A stretch of 64,000 nucleotides of DNA from Acidobacteriota bacterium (GTDB lineage Bacteria; Acidobacteriota; Holophagae; Acanthopleuribacterales; Acanthopleuribacteraceae), in assembly GCA_030066195.1 (NCBI GenBank), contig JASJCB010000004.1, forward strand, positions 1-64,000, in the 5' to 3' direction. This document shows, one piece after another, positions 18,652 through 28,752 of the stretch. The position numbers and the translations under genes are program-made. The notes beneath the pieces are model-generated. The model was not told where the DNA came from and did no database searches. It saw nothing but the letters and a program-made list of their open reading frames with translations. Positions within the stretch are counted from its first letter, which is position 1, and each line of letters begins with the position of its first letter.

Positions 18652-18900
18652 ATGGCTAAGAGAAAAAAAGAACCCACCTTTGAAGAACAACTGGCGGAAC
18701 TGGAGTCCATCGTCCAACGACTGGACAACGAGGAACTGCCCCTGGAGCAGGCCATCGAGGCCTATGAAGCGGGAGTCAAGTTGAGTTTCGGGCTCAACAA
18801 AACCCTCGAGGGCGCCCAGAAGAAGATTGAAATCCTAACCCAAACCGCGCGCGGAGAGTACCGGGCCGAACCCTTTGACGAGGAAGACGAAGATGAATGA
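18652..18900 (+). CDS. xseB: Exodeoxyribonuclease VII small subunit
   Basis: An 82-residue helical subunit that binds the coiled coil of XseA. The diagnostic core is FEEQLAELESIVQRLDNEELPLEQAIEAYEAG, followed by the typical acidic C-terminus. It starts 5 bp after xseA and overlaps the ispA start codon by 8 bp, the classic xseA-xseB-ispA arrangement. Confidence 0.97.
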   Translation: MAKRKKEPTFEEQLAELESIVQRLDNEELPLEQAIEAYEAGVKLSFGLNKTLEGAQKKIEILTQTARGEYRAEPFDEEDEDE

Positions 18901-19777
18901 TCCGCAAATAGAAACCTGGGTCGACAGCATCGACACCGAACTGGTGCGCTACTTTGCCGAAAAAGACATGAGTTGCAATCCGCTGGACCGCGCCATGGAA
19001 TACACGGTGCTGGCCGGCGGCAAACGTCTGCGCCCTTTGCTGACCATGGTCACCTGCGCCGAATACGGCGGTGACGGCGATGCAGCGCTGCCCATATCGC
19101 TGGCGTCCGAATTACTGCATACCTATTCGTTGATCCACGACGACCTGCCCTGTATGGACAACGACGACATGCGTCGCGGCAAACCCGCCAACCACGTTAT
19201 CTTCGGCGAGGCCAACGCCATCCTGGCCGCGGACGCCCTCCAGACCGAGGCCTTCCACATCCTGGCCGTTGCGCCCTATCCGAACCTGAGCGCGGAGCGA
19301 CGCGTGAAGATTCTCGCGGAATTCGCCGAGGCCGTAGGCAAACGCGGCATGGTTGCCGGGCAGATCATGGATTTAAGCGACGAGGGCAAGAAGATCCAAC
19401 TGGAGCGCCTGAAACAACTGCACCGCCGCAAAACCGGCGCCCTCCTCCGGTTCTGTGTGCGACTGGGGGGTCACCTGGCCGATGCCGACAAGCGCACCAT
19501 GGCGCACCTGACCCGCTACGCCGATGCAATCGGGTTGTTGTTCCAAGTGGTGGACGATATGCTGGACGAGGGTGAGGGCGGCGGCGCCTTGGGCAAAACC
19601 CCGGGCAAGGACGCGGCGGCGGGCAAGGCCGCTTTCCCCCGCCTGATGGGCATGGACAACTCCAAAACCTACGCGGACCAACTGCTCCAGGACGCTCTGG
19701 CTCCCCTGGCCGCAAACGGCCGGCAAGATGGCCGCCTGGCCTTACTCGCCAACTACATCCGCACCCGCGTTCACTAG
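18893..19777 (+). CDS. ispA: Short-chain polyprenyl diphosphate synthase (farnesyl/geranyl type)
   Basis: Condenses isopentenyl diphosphate with allylic diphosphates to give farnesyl (or geranylgeranyl) diphosphate for isoprenoid and quinone synthesis. The first Asp-rich motif is LIHDDLPCMDNDDMRRGKP and the second is FQVVDDMLD; GGKRLRP binds the diphosphate. I chose the ATG at 18893, inside the end of xseB, giving 294 residues, as usual for IspA. Product chain length cannot be fixed from sequence alone. Confidence 0.94.
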   Translation: MNDPQIETWVDSIDTELVRYFAEKDMSCNPLDRAMEYTVLAGGKRLRPLLTMVTCAEYGGDGDAALPISLASELLHTYSLIHDDLPCMDNDDMRRGKPANHVIFGEANAILAADALQTEAFHILAVAPYPNLSAERRVKILAEFAEAVGKRGMVAGQIMDLSDEGKKIQLERLKQLHRRKTGALLRFCVRLGGHLADADKRTMAHLTRYADAIGLLFQVVDDMLDEGEGGGALGKTPGKDAAAGKAAFPRLMGMDNSKTYADQLLQDALAPLAANGRQDGRLALLANYIRTRVH

Positions 19778-19786
19778 CATTCGGAT

Positions 19787-22555
19787 TCAGTTCTGCAGGA
19801 CCTTGGGGGGGCTCGGCTCGAAACGGGGGGTGGCCAGGGTGACGGTTTCTCCCGGGTTGACCTCTCGGCTGATGATTTCCATCTCCTCGTTGGGGTGACC
19901 GAAGTAGCGGAAAAGGATCACCTTCAGGTTTACCGGACCCACCGGCCCCGGGCCCGCGCCGCGTGAACAGGTGGCCTCGATCAGGTAATCGCCCGCAACC
20001 GCCTCTTGCAGCATGTAGCTTTCCGGCCCCGGCCCCCGGGTGATATCGCGATGGAACCAACCGCCCGAATTGGAGCGGGGTTTGCGGTACCAAACCTTGT
20101 CTCCACCCGGTTCGGTAACGCTGAGATCGATATCCGCCGCCGGATGATCCCAGCTGACAATCACCCGCAAGTCCCCTTGCACGGTCGTGGTCAATTTGGG
20201 ATCCGGCAAGCCGGTTTCTTGGGGAACGCCCATCAGTTTCAGCTTCTCCAAGACCCAGTTGTATTCAACCAGGACCAGTTGTTCCAGGCCGTCGTAGACA
20301 TCCTCGCCCTCGGCGCGGTCGCTTTCCCAGCAACGCTTGATCAGGTCCAGATAGATGTCCAGCGCCTTGCGATAATCGGCGACGGCTTGGGTGGTCATGT
20401 TGGCCGCATCCCAAACCAGGCCGCGCGCCACATAAGTCATGGCCAGCTCGCGGAAGGCCTGGGGTCGGCCCGGTTCCAGGTCGGCCAGCCGATGGAACAG
20501 GCTGACGGCCGGCGTCCAGGCGGCGTGACGTTGGTACAGGTTCGCGGTCAGACGCACCAGTTCGGGGCTTTCCGGCGCCTGTTCCACCAGGTTGGAGGCA
20601 ATCCGCAGTCCCAGTTCGTTGTCGCCCTCGGTAAGGAAGAAGTTGGCGCAGTCCAAAAAAAACGCGGGGCTGTCGCCGTATAGTTCCCGTTGTTGTCGGT
20701 AGACGCCGGGGCGTTCTTCCGGCTCCGCGGCGGTCAACGCGCCCAGATAAGCCTCGGCGGCCTTGGGATCGCGAGGTTTCACCCGAATCACACGACTCCC
20801 GGGTTTGGGTTTCCTATTCACGGGAATACCGCTCGGTTTGGGAACCGGCGGCGTCATGCCCGCGACCAGGGTGGTGCGTTGTTCCTTGGAGGCCGCCTGG
20901 AAGTCTTTCCGGGCCTGCCATTCCTCGTGAACGCGACGACGATAGGGTGTGCCGTTTTCCGGCTTGGTTCGATCGGTTTTCATCGCGGCCGCCGTGAGTA
21001 GGGTCGACGGTGTTTGCAGGCCGTAACGTTGCGCCAGATCCAATAACCCCGGACGGTTGCGCAGGGGTTGCGCACTGAGGACGCCTGCCCGATACATGGC
21101 CTTGTAGGTGCGCACCAACGGCGTTTTATTACGGCCGTTTTCAATGATAACGGACGAGGATTGCTTCCAGGGCCTGGCGCCGAAACCCAGGCGCAGCCGG
21201 CCTTGGTCCTGACCGGCTTTCAAGTGCCCGGTTATCGTGTATAGTCCGGGTTGCAGGGGATCGGGCACGGTGTACACATCCGCGAAGATCGACGTATCGT
21301 ACTCCAAATCGATGCTATGCCGCGAATCGAAAGCGGCCAGGGCGGTGACGACAGCGCCGAGATCATTATCGGTGGTTTCGAAAAACCGCCCGCCGCTTTG
21401 CCGCGCCATGTGTTCCAAAGCAAAACCCTTGCCCGGCGCACCACTGTGGAAGGCAAAAACGGGCGCGCGGAACTTGGGCAGGGTCTCCTCGCCGATGCTG
21501 TGAATGCTGTCGCTGAAGATCAACACGGCATCCACCTGGCCGCGCCAACCCGCAATTACGGCGCCCAGATCGGTGCCCCCGTCGTAATCCAGATCGCGGA
21601 TATGAGCAATCATGCGGTCATTCTTCCCGTTGACCAGGTTAAAGGGCAGCTTCCGGCCCGGGCTGTCGCGCAGAACGCGCAGGTGAACCTCCTTGGTGCG
21701 CCATCTTTCCAGCAGCGACGCAAGCAAGGCCGTCTCACGGGCGTGATCGGCCTCGGCGCGGCTTGCCGAGGCGTCCCAAAGCACGGCTACCTTGCCCGGC
21801 CGAAAGTTCCGTTTCCGCATGGAACCCGGCATGACCGAGACATTGGAGAGAACGAACAACAGGCTGCCGTCGTCATCCTCGGCGGTGAACAAGCGGGAGC
21901 CTTGCCGGCGGGTAACCGTTAATTCCAGATCGCCCTCCGGCTTGAAGTCGAAACGCTCCATGGTTGCACGCAAGCGGCCGGGTTCGCCTTCAACGGCCAG
22001 GCCGCTGAAGGGGCCCGCCACGGTCGGTTTTTGACTGAAACCGTTCAGGCTCAAGTCCAATCGAAAGCGCTTCAGCCGGGGAAGATCGGCCAGGGCTGAC
22101 CGCAACATGGTCTGATCCTGTCGCCAAACGGGGCGTTGGACCCAGGTCAAGACAACCCGAAGCGCACCTTGTGAGATCGGCAGCGATAGACGCAATGCGT
22201 CGGCCGTGTCGTCGGGTTCCGTTTCGATGCTGCCTTTTGCGCCGGCTTGCAGGACGGGCGGCGGCCGACTTTCGAACACGGCATCCACCAGTTTTCCGCC
22301 CTGCTCAAAGCGCAAGCTCCGCGGCCAGGCGCCGGGCGGCAAGGGAAAAACGAACTCGCCGGGAGTCGCGGCGTTGCCTTCAAACAACATGTCCCACTCG
22401 CTTTCCACCAGGAAATCGTAAGCGGTCATCCGAATCGACAGTTCGACCGGGGGAAGTACCCGCGGGTCTTCCGTGGGAATGATGATCCGGGGTGTTTCGG
22501 CCCAAAGAAAAGGCATCAAGACCGGAAGGCAAAAGAAGGCATTGGGCAACCTCAT
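19787..22555 (-). CDS. Exported VIT/von Willebrand A domain protein with TPR and DUF2135-like C-terminus
   Basis: A 922-residue protein with a signal peptide (MRLPNAFFCLPVLMPFLWA). Order: a VIT-like beta domain (about 25-230), a vWA domain with a MIDAS-like D261-A-S-A-S, a linker with a Pro/Lys-rich stretch, TPR-type helices (about 620-790) and a C-terminal beta-sandwich (about 800-915: IVSWDHPAADIDLSVTEPGGDKVWYRKP) resembling DUF2135/YfaP. The combination is typical of inter-alpha-trypsin-inhibitor-like surface proteins of unknown ligand. It is convergent with ispA. GGAG sits 9 bases before the ATG. Confidence 0.85.
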   Translation of the reverse strand: MRLPNAFFCLPVLMPFLWAETPRIIIPTEDPRVLPPVELSIRMTAYDFLVESEWDMLFEGNAATPGEFVFPLPPGAWPRSLRFEQGGKLVDAVFESRPPPVLQAGAKGSIETEPDDTADALRLSLPISQGALRVVLTWVQRPVWRQDQTMLRSALADLPRLKRFRLDLSLNGFSQKPTVAGPFSGLAVEGEPGRLRATMERFDFKPEGDLELTVTRRQGSRLFTAEDDDGSLLFVLSNVSVMPGSMRKRNFRPGKVAVLWDASASRAEADHARETALLASLLERWRTKEVHLRVLRDSPGRKLPFNLVNGKNDRMIAHIRDLDYDGGTDLGAVIAGWRGQVDAVLIFSDSIHSIGEETLPKFRAPVFAFHSGAPGKGFALEHMARQSGGRFFETTDNDLGAVVTALAAFDSRHSIDLEYDTSIFADVYTVPDPLQPGLYTITGHLKAGQDQGRLRLGFGARPWKQSSSVIIENGRNKTPLVRTYKAMYRAGVLSAQPLRNRPGLLDLAQRYGLQTPSTLLTAAAMKTDRTKPENGTPYRRRVHEEWQARKDFQAASKEQRTTLVAGMTPPVPKPSGIPVNRKPKPGSRVIRVKPRDPKAAEAYLGALTAAEPEERPGVYRQQRELYGDSPAFFLDCANFFLTEGDNELGLRIASNLVEQAPESPELVRLTANLYQRHAAWTPAVSLFHRLADLEPGRPQAFRELAMTYVARGLVWDAANMTTQAVADYRKALDIYLDLIKRCWESDRAEGEDVYDGLEQLVLVEYNWVLEKLKLMGVPQETGLPDPKLTTTVQGDLRVIVSWDHPAADIDLSVTEPGGDKVWYRKPRSNSGGWFHRDITRGPGPESYMLQEAVAGDYLIEATCSRGAGPGPVGPVNLKVILFRYFGHPNEEMEIISREVNPGETVTLATPRFEPSPPKVLQN

Positions 22556-22821
22556 CGAACAACTCCACGAGCGGGCGGCGTCACGCCGGGCGACACCTGA
22601 ACGAGCAGATTTTAAGCCATAAAGAAAAAAATGGGTAAACTGGATCTACCTTAATTTCCCCTGCGGCCCAAATTCCTGGAGCTCGCGGCTATCATACCAT
22701 TGGCGGGTAGACAAAGACCCCACAAGTACGCCATCGCTTTAAACTTTCTTTACAAAACGGCTTGGAGTTCAAAATTTTGGACTCGTAATGCCGCGCGATC
22801 AGTAAATTGGTTCACGCCGCT

Positions 22822-24579
22822 CTATTTGGGGAAGCTGTTCCTATCCGCATAGAGGATGCCCGCCTCTTGCAGGCGTACTTTATTGGCATCCGCAATCGGT
22901 TGCTCGCTATAGAAGAGAAAGAGCGTATCGTCATCGAGCCGTCCAACCAGGCTTCCCCTGGCCTGGATGAAAGCGGAAACCCGGTCTTTTTTGACCTTGT
23001 CTTCCCAATCTTTGACTTCAACTACCACATCCGGCCCCTCGGCAGCTTGCGCGTAGAGATCGCATTCAATCGTTTCCCCGTTGTCGTGGAAGGTATGTTT
23101 GGCCACCGTGTCGAACGGGGCCAGGTGGAGGTCGGGGACTTTCGGGGCGTCCCGCTTCATGGGAGGGTGAACCAGATCGTTGAGATGACGCCGTTTTTGC
23201 CCCGCCATGGCGATTTTATAGCGCATGCGATACTCGGCGGTTTCTCCCCGATAGTTGGACATCTTGCCGCGTTCGCTTTTGAGGTCGCGTTTCAGGGCTT
23301 CCAGCTCTCCGGCTATGCTTTTGCGGATAATGTCGATATCCACCTGTTCGATCTCCGGTTCGTATGCCTTGCGGAAGACCATGTCGAAAATTGGATCGCC
23401 CAAACCACGAAACGCCCAACGGGATTCGCCCTGACGCAGAATATCGCCCGCGACCAGTTTGCGCAGCAGGTCGTCCAAATCCTTGTCGGTCAGGTCCAAG
23501 TTCAGGTCTTCGGCGATTTGTTTGCGGTTGCGATCTTCGTTGCTGTATTTGGCCAGGTACAAAACGATCCGTTTCGCATTGATATCATTGGTTCGTTCAA
23601 TGACGGTAGCCAGGTATTCGTACCACATTCGGGCAATCTCCCCGTCGGTTTTGACGGAGGTTTCGTAATCTAAAACGGAGGACACACCCTCGGGGGTGGT
23701 CAGATCCTTGGGCTCGAAATTACTGTCAAACATACAGGCAATCGTGTAGGGGTCCCGGTCGCAAGCCTCGGCCATCCAAACCGCGCTTTCATCCGTCACA
23801 TCCTGACCATAGACTCTGGCGTAGTTGAATACCGCGGTCAACGCTTCGTCCGCGCTGAGGTTTTTCAGATAGTAGGATTTGTAGCGGCCGACCATCTTGT
23901 CGATAATGCGGTTCAACCAACCGATATAACTGCCCGCAATCAATTGGGGGGAGATTTTGCTGGAGCCCATGTATTGGTAGGTGCCGGTCAGGATCATGGG
24001 TTCGCTATCGCTCTGGTTGAAATAAGTAAACCTATCCAGAAACTGAAACTCGTCCAGAATTTGGACGATCCGCTCGTCTTTCAACGAGGCGATTCGGTGA
24101 CCGGCATGACTTGCGTGTTGCCAGCAGTTACTCTGTCTCCTCTCGTTCAGATAGTCCTTCATCGTCTTAATGTCCTCGGAGATGATCCGGTCATCGGCGG
24201 CAAGTTCGGCCAGTTGCCCCAGGCTGAGCGGCTGGTTGATGTAGACAACCGTACGGGTCTTAAATCCGAAATAGGCGCTGAGCAGCGCACGGTAGAAGAT
24301 TTCGGAAAAGTCCAGGAGCGTGTTCTTTACCTCGGGAATACGAAAATAGAAGGGGATCAATTGAGGATCGTTGCGGGTGTATACGATATTGAAAAGCCGC
24401 TGCAACAAGGCGGTTTTGCCCTTGCGGCGCCGAGCCAAAACGGCTGTTGACCAACCGATTTGCCGCTTGACCTTGTCCATCCAATTCAGGAAGTAGTCCA
24501 TTTCCTTTTGCCTGCCCACGAAAAGTTCGGGATTGCCTATCTCTTCTTTCAAAGCAATTTCTACTTCCATGTCAGTCAC
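22822..24579 (-). CDS. AAA ATPase fused to a PD-(D/E)xK nuclease-like domain
   Basis: A 585-residue protein. The N-terminal third is an archaeal-type AAA ATPase (GRQKEMDYFLNWM, then ARRRKGKTALLQRLF with the P-loop lysine near 55, and a Walker B-type IVQILDEFQFLD). A winged-helix-like middle region (about 330-410) precedes a C-terminal nuclease-like segment ECDLYAQAAEGPDVVVEVKDWEDK with E521-x-K523. Standalone relatives of the archaeal ATPase/DUF234 class are common in archaea and patchy in bacteria, which suggests lateral transfer. The start may be GTG at 24579 or ATG at 24570; neither has a clear ribosome binding site. Role unknown; DNA processing or defence is possible. Confidence 0.75.
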   Translation of the reverse strand: MTDMEVEIALKEEIGNPELFVGRQKEMDYFLNWMDKVKRQIGWSTAVLARRRKGKTALLQRLFNIVYTRNDPQLIPFYFRIPEVKNTLLDFSEIFYRALLSAYFGFKTRTVVYINQPLSLGQLAELAADDRIISEDIKTMKDYLNERRQSNCWQHASHAGHRIASLKDERIVQILDEFQFLDRFTYFNQSDSEPMILTGTYQYMGSSKISPQLIAGSYIGWLNRIIDKMVGRYKSYYLKNLSADEALTAVFNYARVYGQDVTDESAVWMAEACDRDPYTIACMFDSNFEPKDLTTPEGVSSVLDYETSVKTDGEIARMWYEYLATVIERTNDINAKRIVLYLAKYSNEDRNRKQIAEDLNLDLTDKDLDDLLRKLVAGDILRQGESRWAFRGLGDPIFDMVFRKAYEPEIEQVDIDIIRKSIAGELEALKRDLKSERGKMSNYRGETAEYRMRYKIAMAGQKRRHLNDLVHPPMKRDAPKVPDLHLAPFDTVAKHTFHDNGETIECDLYAQAAEGPDVVVEVKDWEDKVKKDRVSAFIQARGSLVGRLDDDTLFLFYSEQPIADANKVRLQEAGILYADRNSFPK

Positions 24580-24956
24580 CCACTATCGGTCTCGGCAATA
24601 TTTGGTGAAATCGTCCAACCAGATCATAGCACGTATGATAGACGACCCGCCCCGGTGATGTCAGAGCCGCGAGGAAAGGCGCGCCGACACAGGAAATTCT
24701 CCTCCGAAACCACGGGGACAATTCCACGAGATGAGGAATTTTCCCCAGAGTTTTTGGTCGATTGCCGCGTCGCGGTATTTGCCGAAGACTCACCCCTCAC
24801 TGCTTCCAACCACTTGACTGCCAATATATTTCGCGAATGCGGGTGCCTGCTTTAGACCGTTAGGCAACCTCTCCGGCACGCCGGCACCGCTCTTGCCCTT
24901 TCATAAAGACAAAGCCCTTCTAGATAGGGCGGGGACACAAGTCCCGGGAGGTTACC
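24580..24956. other. Intergenic region before the universal stress protein genes
   Basis: About 377 bp. I see no gene with a ribosome binding site. Near 24665-24760 there are loosely complementary stretches (AGGAAATTCTCCTC and GAGGAATTTTCC), and near 24824 a TATTTCGCGAATG stretch resembling the direct repeats at 16725-16773. The ribosome binding site CGGGAGG precedes the gene at 24957. Confidence 0.4.
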
Positions 24957-25859
24957 ATGGACGCAATCACCAACATAATTTTCCCGTCCGATTTCAGTTC
25001 CACCTCGGACGCCGCGGCTGCCGGCGCGGTGGCGTTCGCCCGCCGATGCGGCGCCGGCTTGACCGTTCTGCACACGTCCCTGCTCTATGAAGACGACCCC
25101 CACGGCCGGGCCTTCAAGAACGGCAGCACCCAAACCGGACTTCAAGAAGGTCTGGATGTTGAAGTGACCCACGCCATGGATGACCAGTTAGCCAATCTCG
25201 AAACCAACGACATCGACATCAAACGCGTTCAGATACGCGGTATTACCGCCGGTCGCTCCATCTTGGAATACGCACGTGATGTGAAACCGGGCCTGATTGT
25301 CATGGGCACCCACGGCCGTCGCGGCTTCCGTCGCTGGCTTATGGGCAGCGTTGCCGAGGAAGTCGTTCGCTTTGCCCCCTGTCCGGTGCTTACCATCAAA
25401 GAAAACTGGACCGGCTCCATTACCGATATCCAAAAGATTCTCGTCCCGCTGGACTTCTCGCTGGCTTCCACTCCTGCCTTGAAACATGCCGCGAGCCTTG
25501 CCGATCTGTTCGGCGCATCGCTTGAAGTACTGCACGTGATTCAGCCGCCGCAATATCCCGAGGTTTACGCCTGGACCACCAGCGAGGGTTTCTATGAAGA
25601 CGCCCGCACCCGGTCCGGCGAGCTGATCGGTCGCCTGTTGGCTGAAACGGCGCCCGAGGTACCCGCCGTGGTGCATACCGTGACGGGTTACCCGACCCAC
25701 GAGATCCTTCAGGTCGCCCATAAACTCGAGGTCGACCTTATCCTTATGGCCCATATGGGTTTGACCCGAATGGCGGGCCGTCCTCTGGGCAGCGTCACCG
25801 AGCACGTAGTGCGGGCTGCGAGTTGCCCCGTTCTTACCGCGGAACTGGGCGAAGCCTGA
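24957..25859 (+). CDS. Tandem-domain universal stress protein
   Basis: A 300-residue cytosolic protein made of two UspA domains. Each has an ATP-binding signature: MGTHGRRGFRRWLMGSVAEEVVRFAPCPVLTIKE in the first half and AHMGLTRMAGRPLGSVTEHVVRAASCPVLTAE in the second. Such proteins help survival under energy or redox stress, and often sit next to cbb3 oxidase genes. CGGGAGG lies 7 bases upstream of the ATG. It is followed 21 bp later by a single-domain Usp and then ccoI, so probably co-expressed under low oxygen. Confidence 0.93.
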   Translation: MDAITNIIFPSDFSSTSDAAAAGAVAFARRCGAGLTVLHTSLLYEDDPHGRAFKNGSTQTGLQEGLDVEVTHAMDDQLANLETNDIDIKRVQIRGITAGRSILEYARDVKPGLIVMGTHGRRGFRRWLMGSVAEEVVRFAPCPVLTIKENWTGSITDIQKILVPLDFSLASTPALKHAASLADLFGASLEVLHVIQPPQYPEVYAWTTSEGFYEDARTRSGELIGRLLAETAPEVPAVVHTVTGYPTHEILQVAHKLEVDLILMAHMGLTRMAGRPLGSVTEHVVRAASCPVLTAELGEA

Positions 25860-25880
25860 GCGGAACCCAAGGAGGATGTC

Positions 25881-26339
25881 ATGACCAAAGTGAAGAAAAT
25901 CCTGTACGCAACCGACTTCTCCGGGACCTCCCGGAAAGCCATGGAACTGGCCTGTGACATGCGCGACCGCTACGGCGCCGAGTTGGATGTGGTCCACGTC
26001 TATGACCCCGACGCCTTCGAAATGCCGCTGCCTTACGGCATGATGCCGGGCGCCGCCGAATGGATCGACGAGCACTTCGCCCGCATGGAAGACCGCGGCC
26101 GTCAGGCCCTGGCCGATGTGCTGCCCGATATCGGCGCATGCACCAGCCATTTCCTCAAAGGCCGTCCCGGCCCCGTCATCGTGCACTACGCGCATGACAA
26201 CGAGATCGATCTGATCGTGATGGGGACCCATGGTTACAAGGGTTTCCAACGCCTCTTGATGGGCAGCGTTGCCGAATACATCCTGCGTCATGCCGATTGT
26301 CCGGTGATTACCGTTAAAGACAATCCCGAATCCAAATAA
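25881..26339 (+). CDS. Universal stress protein, single domain
   Basis: A 152-residue UspA-type protein with the ATP-binding motif MGTHGYKGFQRLLMGSVAEYILRHADCPVITVKD at the C-terminus and the strand KKILYATDFS at the start. AAGGAGG precedes the ATG by 8 bases. It sits 4 bp before ccoI, so likely the same transcript. Confidence 0.93.
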   Translation: MTKVKKILYATDFSGTSRKAMELACDMRDRYGAELDVVHVYDPDAFEMPLPYGMMPGAAEWIDEHFARMEDRGRQALADVLPDIGACTSHFLKGRPGPVIVHYAHDNEIDLIVMGTHGYKGFQRLLMGSVAEYILRHADCPVITVKDNPESK

Positions 26340-26343
26340 GGGA

Positions 26344-28752
26344 ATGCCTGATTTGACTAACTTGAAACCGGAGCCGGAAATCATAAAGGGAACCGCCCCG
26401 TGCAAGCATTGTGGTGAGCCCGCTTACGGGGCGGCCTTTTGTTGCGGGGGTTGCGAAACGGCGTGGGACATCATCCACGCGGGCGGCTGGGAAGCCTATT
26501 ATAAGGTGCGCGACCGGAAAAACGCCGCGCCCGTGGACGCGCAAGCCCCGTCGTTTGCCTACCTGGGCACGCCCGCCTACCTGGACAAACATACCGTCGA
26601 GCGCGACGGCCTGCTGCACGCCACCTGGTTCCTCAACGGCCTGCGCTGTCCCGCCTGCACCTGGCTGGTGGAAAGCGTCAGCAAGAGCCAGGGGGCCGTG
26701 ACCGATGTTCAGGTGAATTTCAGCGACAGCCGTATGGATTTGGCGTTTGGCAAAGACGCCGATCTTACCGCCCTGGCCGAAACCCTGGCCGAGTTGGGTT
26801 ATATCGTCGGGTTGCGCCGCATCGACGGCAATCGCAACTCCGGCGAGTTGTTGCGTCTGGGCGTCAGCGGGGCCCTGGCCGCCAACCTGATGCTGATGAG
26901 CCTGCCCTTCTACGCGGGCATCACGGCCGGCGGCGCGGCGCAAATCTTTTCCTGGGTAGCTTGCGGACTGGCTACCGTGCTTTTGCTCTACGGCGCAAGA
27001 CCCTTCTTTACCCATGCGCGCATCGCCCTGAAGAACCGGGCGATCAGCCTGGACCTGCCCATTGCGCTGGGCCTGAGCGGCGCCTATATCCTCAGCACCG
27101 CCAACCTGCTGCGCGGCGAGTACGACCTGATCTATTTCGACTCCATGGGCATGCTGGTCTTTTTCCTGTTGTTGGGCCGCTACATCCAGGGCATGGGCGT
27201 GCGCAAGGCGCTCAGCGCCGGACGCCGCCTGCTGGCCGATATGCCGCAACTGGTGACGGTCCTGAAAGACGGCGTCTCCCAAGAAGTATCCGCCGAGGAC
27301 ATTCAGCCCGGTGACCACCTGCAACTGGCGACCGGCGACCTGGTTCCGGTGGACGGCATACTGACTTCAGAATCGGCAGTCTTCAACCTGCACGTGGTCT
27401 CCGGCGAATCCCACCCCGTGGAAAAGGCCGAGGGAGACCGGGTCCTGGCCGGCGCGGTCAACATGGGCGGCGCCACGCGCATGATCGCCGAAAGCGCGTT
27501 CGACGACTCGCGTTTCGCCCAGCTGGAGAATATGGCCCGCGATCTGCGCCGCCGCCGGCCCAAGCGTCACGGCAGCCTGTTGGCAACCGCCTTCCTGGCA
27601 GTGATCAGCCTGCTGGCCCTCGCCGGTATGATTGCCTGGTGGCCCGCCGGCCCCGTGCAAGCCGCATCCGTGGCCCTGACCCTGTTTATCGTGGCCTGCC
27701 CCTGCGCGTTGGCCCTGGCCGAACCCACCGCCCGCGCCATGGCCTGGGCTCACGCGGCTCGCCGGGGCGTTTGGATGAAAGACGAAGAAGTGCTGGATAA
27801 ACTGACCCGGGTTCGCGAGATCATCTACGACAAGACCGGCCTGCTGACCAACGGCACGCCGCAAATCGTGGAAAGTCACATCATGATCGGCCGCAAGCAC
27901 TGGCTGGAAGCAGCCGTCATGGCCTTGGAAAACGCCACCGATCATCCGATTGTCCACGCCTTCCGCGCTCACCTGTCGCCGCACCTGACCGTTGCAGAAC
28001 CCAAGAACGTACGCGTGATTCCCGGCGCGGGCGTCAGCGGCTCCGTAGAGGGCCGGTCCCTGGTGCTGGCCGCGCCCAACCGTTTGGAGCGCTTCGGCCT
28101 GGACCGGAAAACCATCGACGAGGTTCAAGCAACCTGCGACCAGTTCAACAGCGGCGACACCCTGGTCTGCGCCGTGCTGGACAATCAACCCGCCGCCGTC
28201 TACGTTCTGCGCGACGACCCCAGGGAAGAGGCCGGCGAACTGGTGAGCGGCCTGCGCAAACAGGGCCTGCACCAGACCATTATTTCCGGCGATCGTCGCG
28301 GCGCCGTACTGGCCGCCGCGGCGCACCTGGGCGTGGAAGCCTACGAGGCCGAGATGCTGCCCGAGCAGAAACTGGCCTGGCTGAAAGAAACCGACAGCGA
28401 ACGCGTGCTGATGGCCGGGGACGGACTCAACGACATGGGCGCCCTGGCCGCCGCGGGCGTCGCCGTCACCCATGACGAAGCTTCACGCGCCGCCGTTCAC
28501 TTTGCCGACGTGGTGCTGCAAGGCCGCGATATCGGTCGAATTCAACATCTATTCACCCTGGCGAAAGTCACACGAACCGCCACCTATGCCGGTTACGCGC
28601 TTTCGCTTACCTACAACGCCGCGGCCGTGTCCCTGGCTCTTGCCGGGCTCATCGGTCCGCTGACCGCTGCTATCCTCATGCCGCTCAGCTCGCTCACTCT
28701 GATCGGGCTGATCGCCGTCATTTTTCGCGGGAGGTCTCCGTGGGTATCTTAA
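26344..28752 (+). CDS. ccoI: Cu-type P1B ATPase for cbb3 oxidase assembly
   Basis: An 802-residue membrane ATPase that moves copper outward for cbb3 maturation. N-terminal cysteine cluster CKHCGEPAY...FCCGGCETAW, a heavy-metal-associated domain with CPAC at about 102-105, eight predicted membrane segments, the CPC ion motif at 452-454, phosphorylation site D496 in DKTGLLTNG (family usually DKTGTLT), VSGES phosphatase loop and hinge GDGLNDMGAL. The Thr to Leu change after DKTG is unusual but occurs in divergent CcoI proteins. The 3' end overlaps ccoS by 13 bp. Confidence 0.94.
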   Translation: MPDLTNLKPEPEIIKGTAPCKHCGEPAYGAAFCCGGCETAWDIIHAGGWEAYYKVRDRKNAAPVDAQAPSFAYLGTPAYLDKHTVERDGLLHATWFLNGLRCPACTWLVESVSKSQGAVTDVQVNFSDSRMDLAFGKDADLTALAETLAELGYIVGLRRIDGNRNSGELLRLGVSGALAANLMLMSLPFYAGITAGGAAQIFSWVACGLATVLLLYGARPFFTHARIALKNRAISLDLPIALGLSGAYILSTANLLRGEYDLIYFDSMGMLVFFLLLGRYIQGMGVRKALSAGRRLLADMPQLVTVLKDGVSQEVSAEDIQPGDHLQLATGDLVPVDGILTSESAVFNLHVVSGESHPVEKAEGDRVLAGAVNMGGATRMIAESAFDDSRFAQLENMARDLRRRRPKRHGSLLATAFLAVISLLALAGMIAWWPAGPVQAASVALTLFIVACPCALALAEPTARAMAWAHAARRGVWMKDEEVLDKLTRVREIIYDKTGLLTNGTPQIVESHIMIGRKHWLEAAVMALENATDHPIVHAFRAHLSPHLTVAEPKNVRVIPGAGVSGSVEGRSLVLAAPNRLERFGLDRKTIDEVQATCDQFNSGDTLVCAVLDNQPAAVYVLRDDPREEAGELVSGLRKQGLHQTIISGDRRGAVLAAAAHLGVEAYEAEMLPEQKLAWLKETDSERVLMAGDGLNDMGALAAAGVAVTHDEASRAAVHFADVVLQGRDIGRIQHLFTLAKVTRTATYAGYALSLTYNAAAVSLALAGLIGPLTAAILMPLSSLTLIGLIAVIFRGRSPWVS

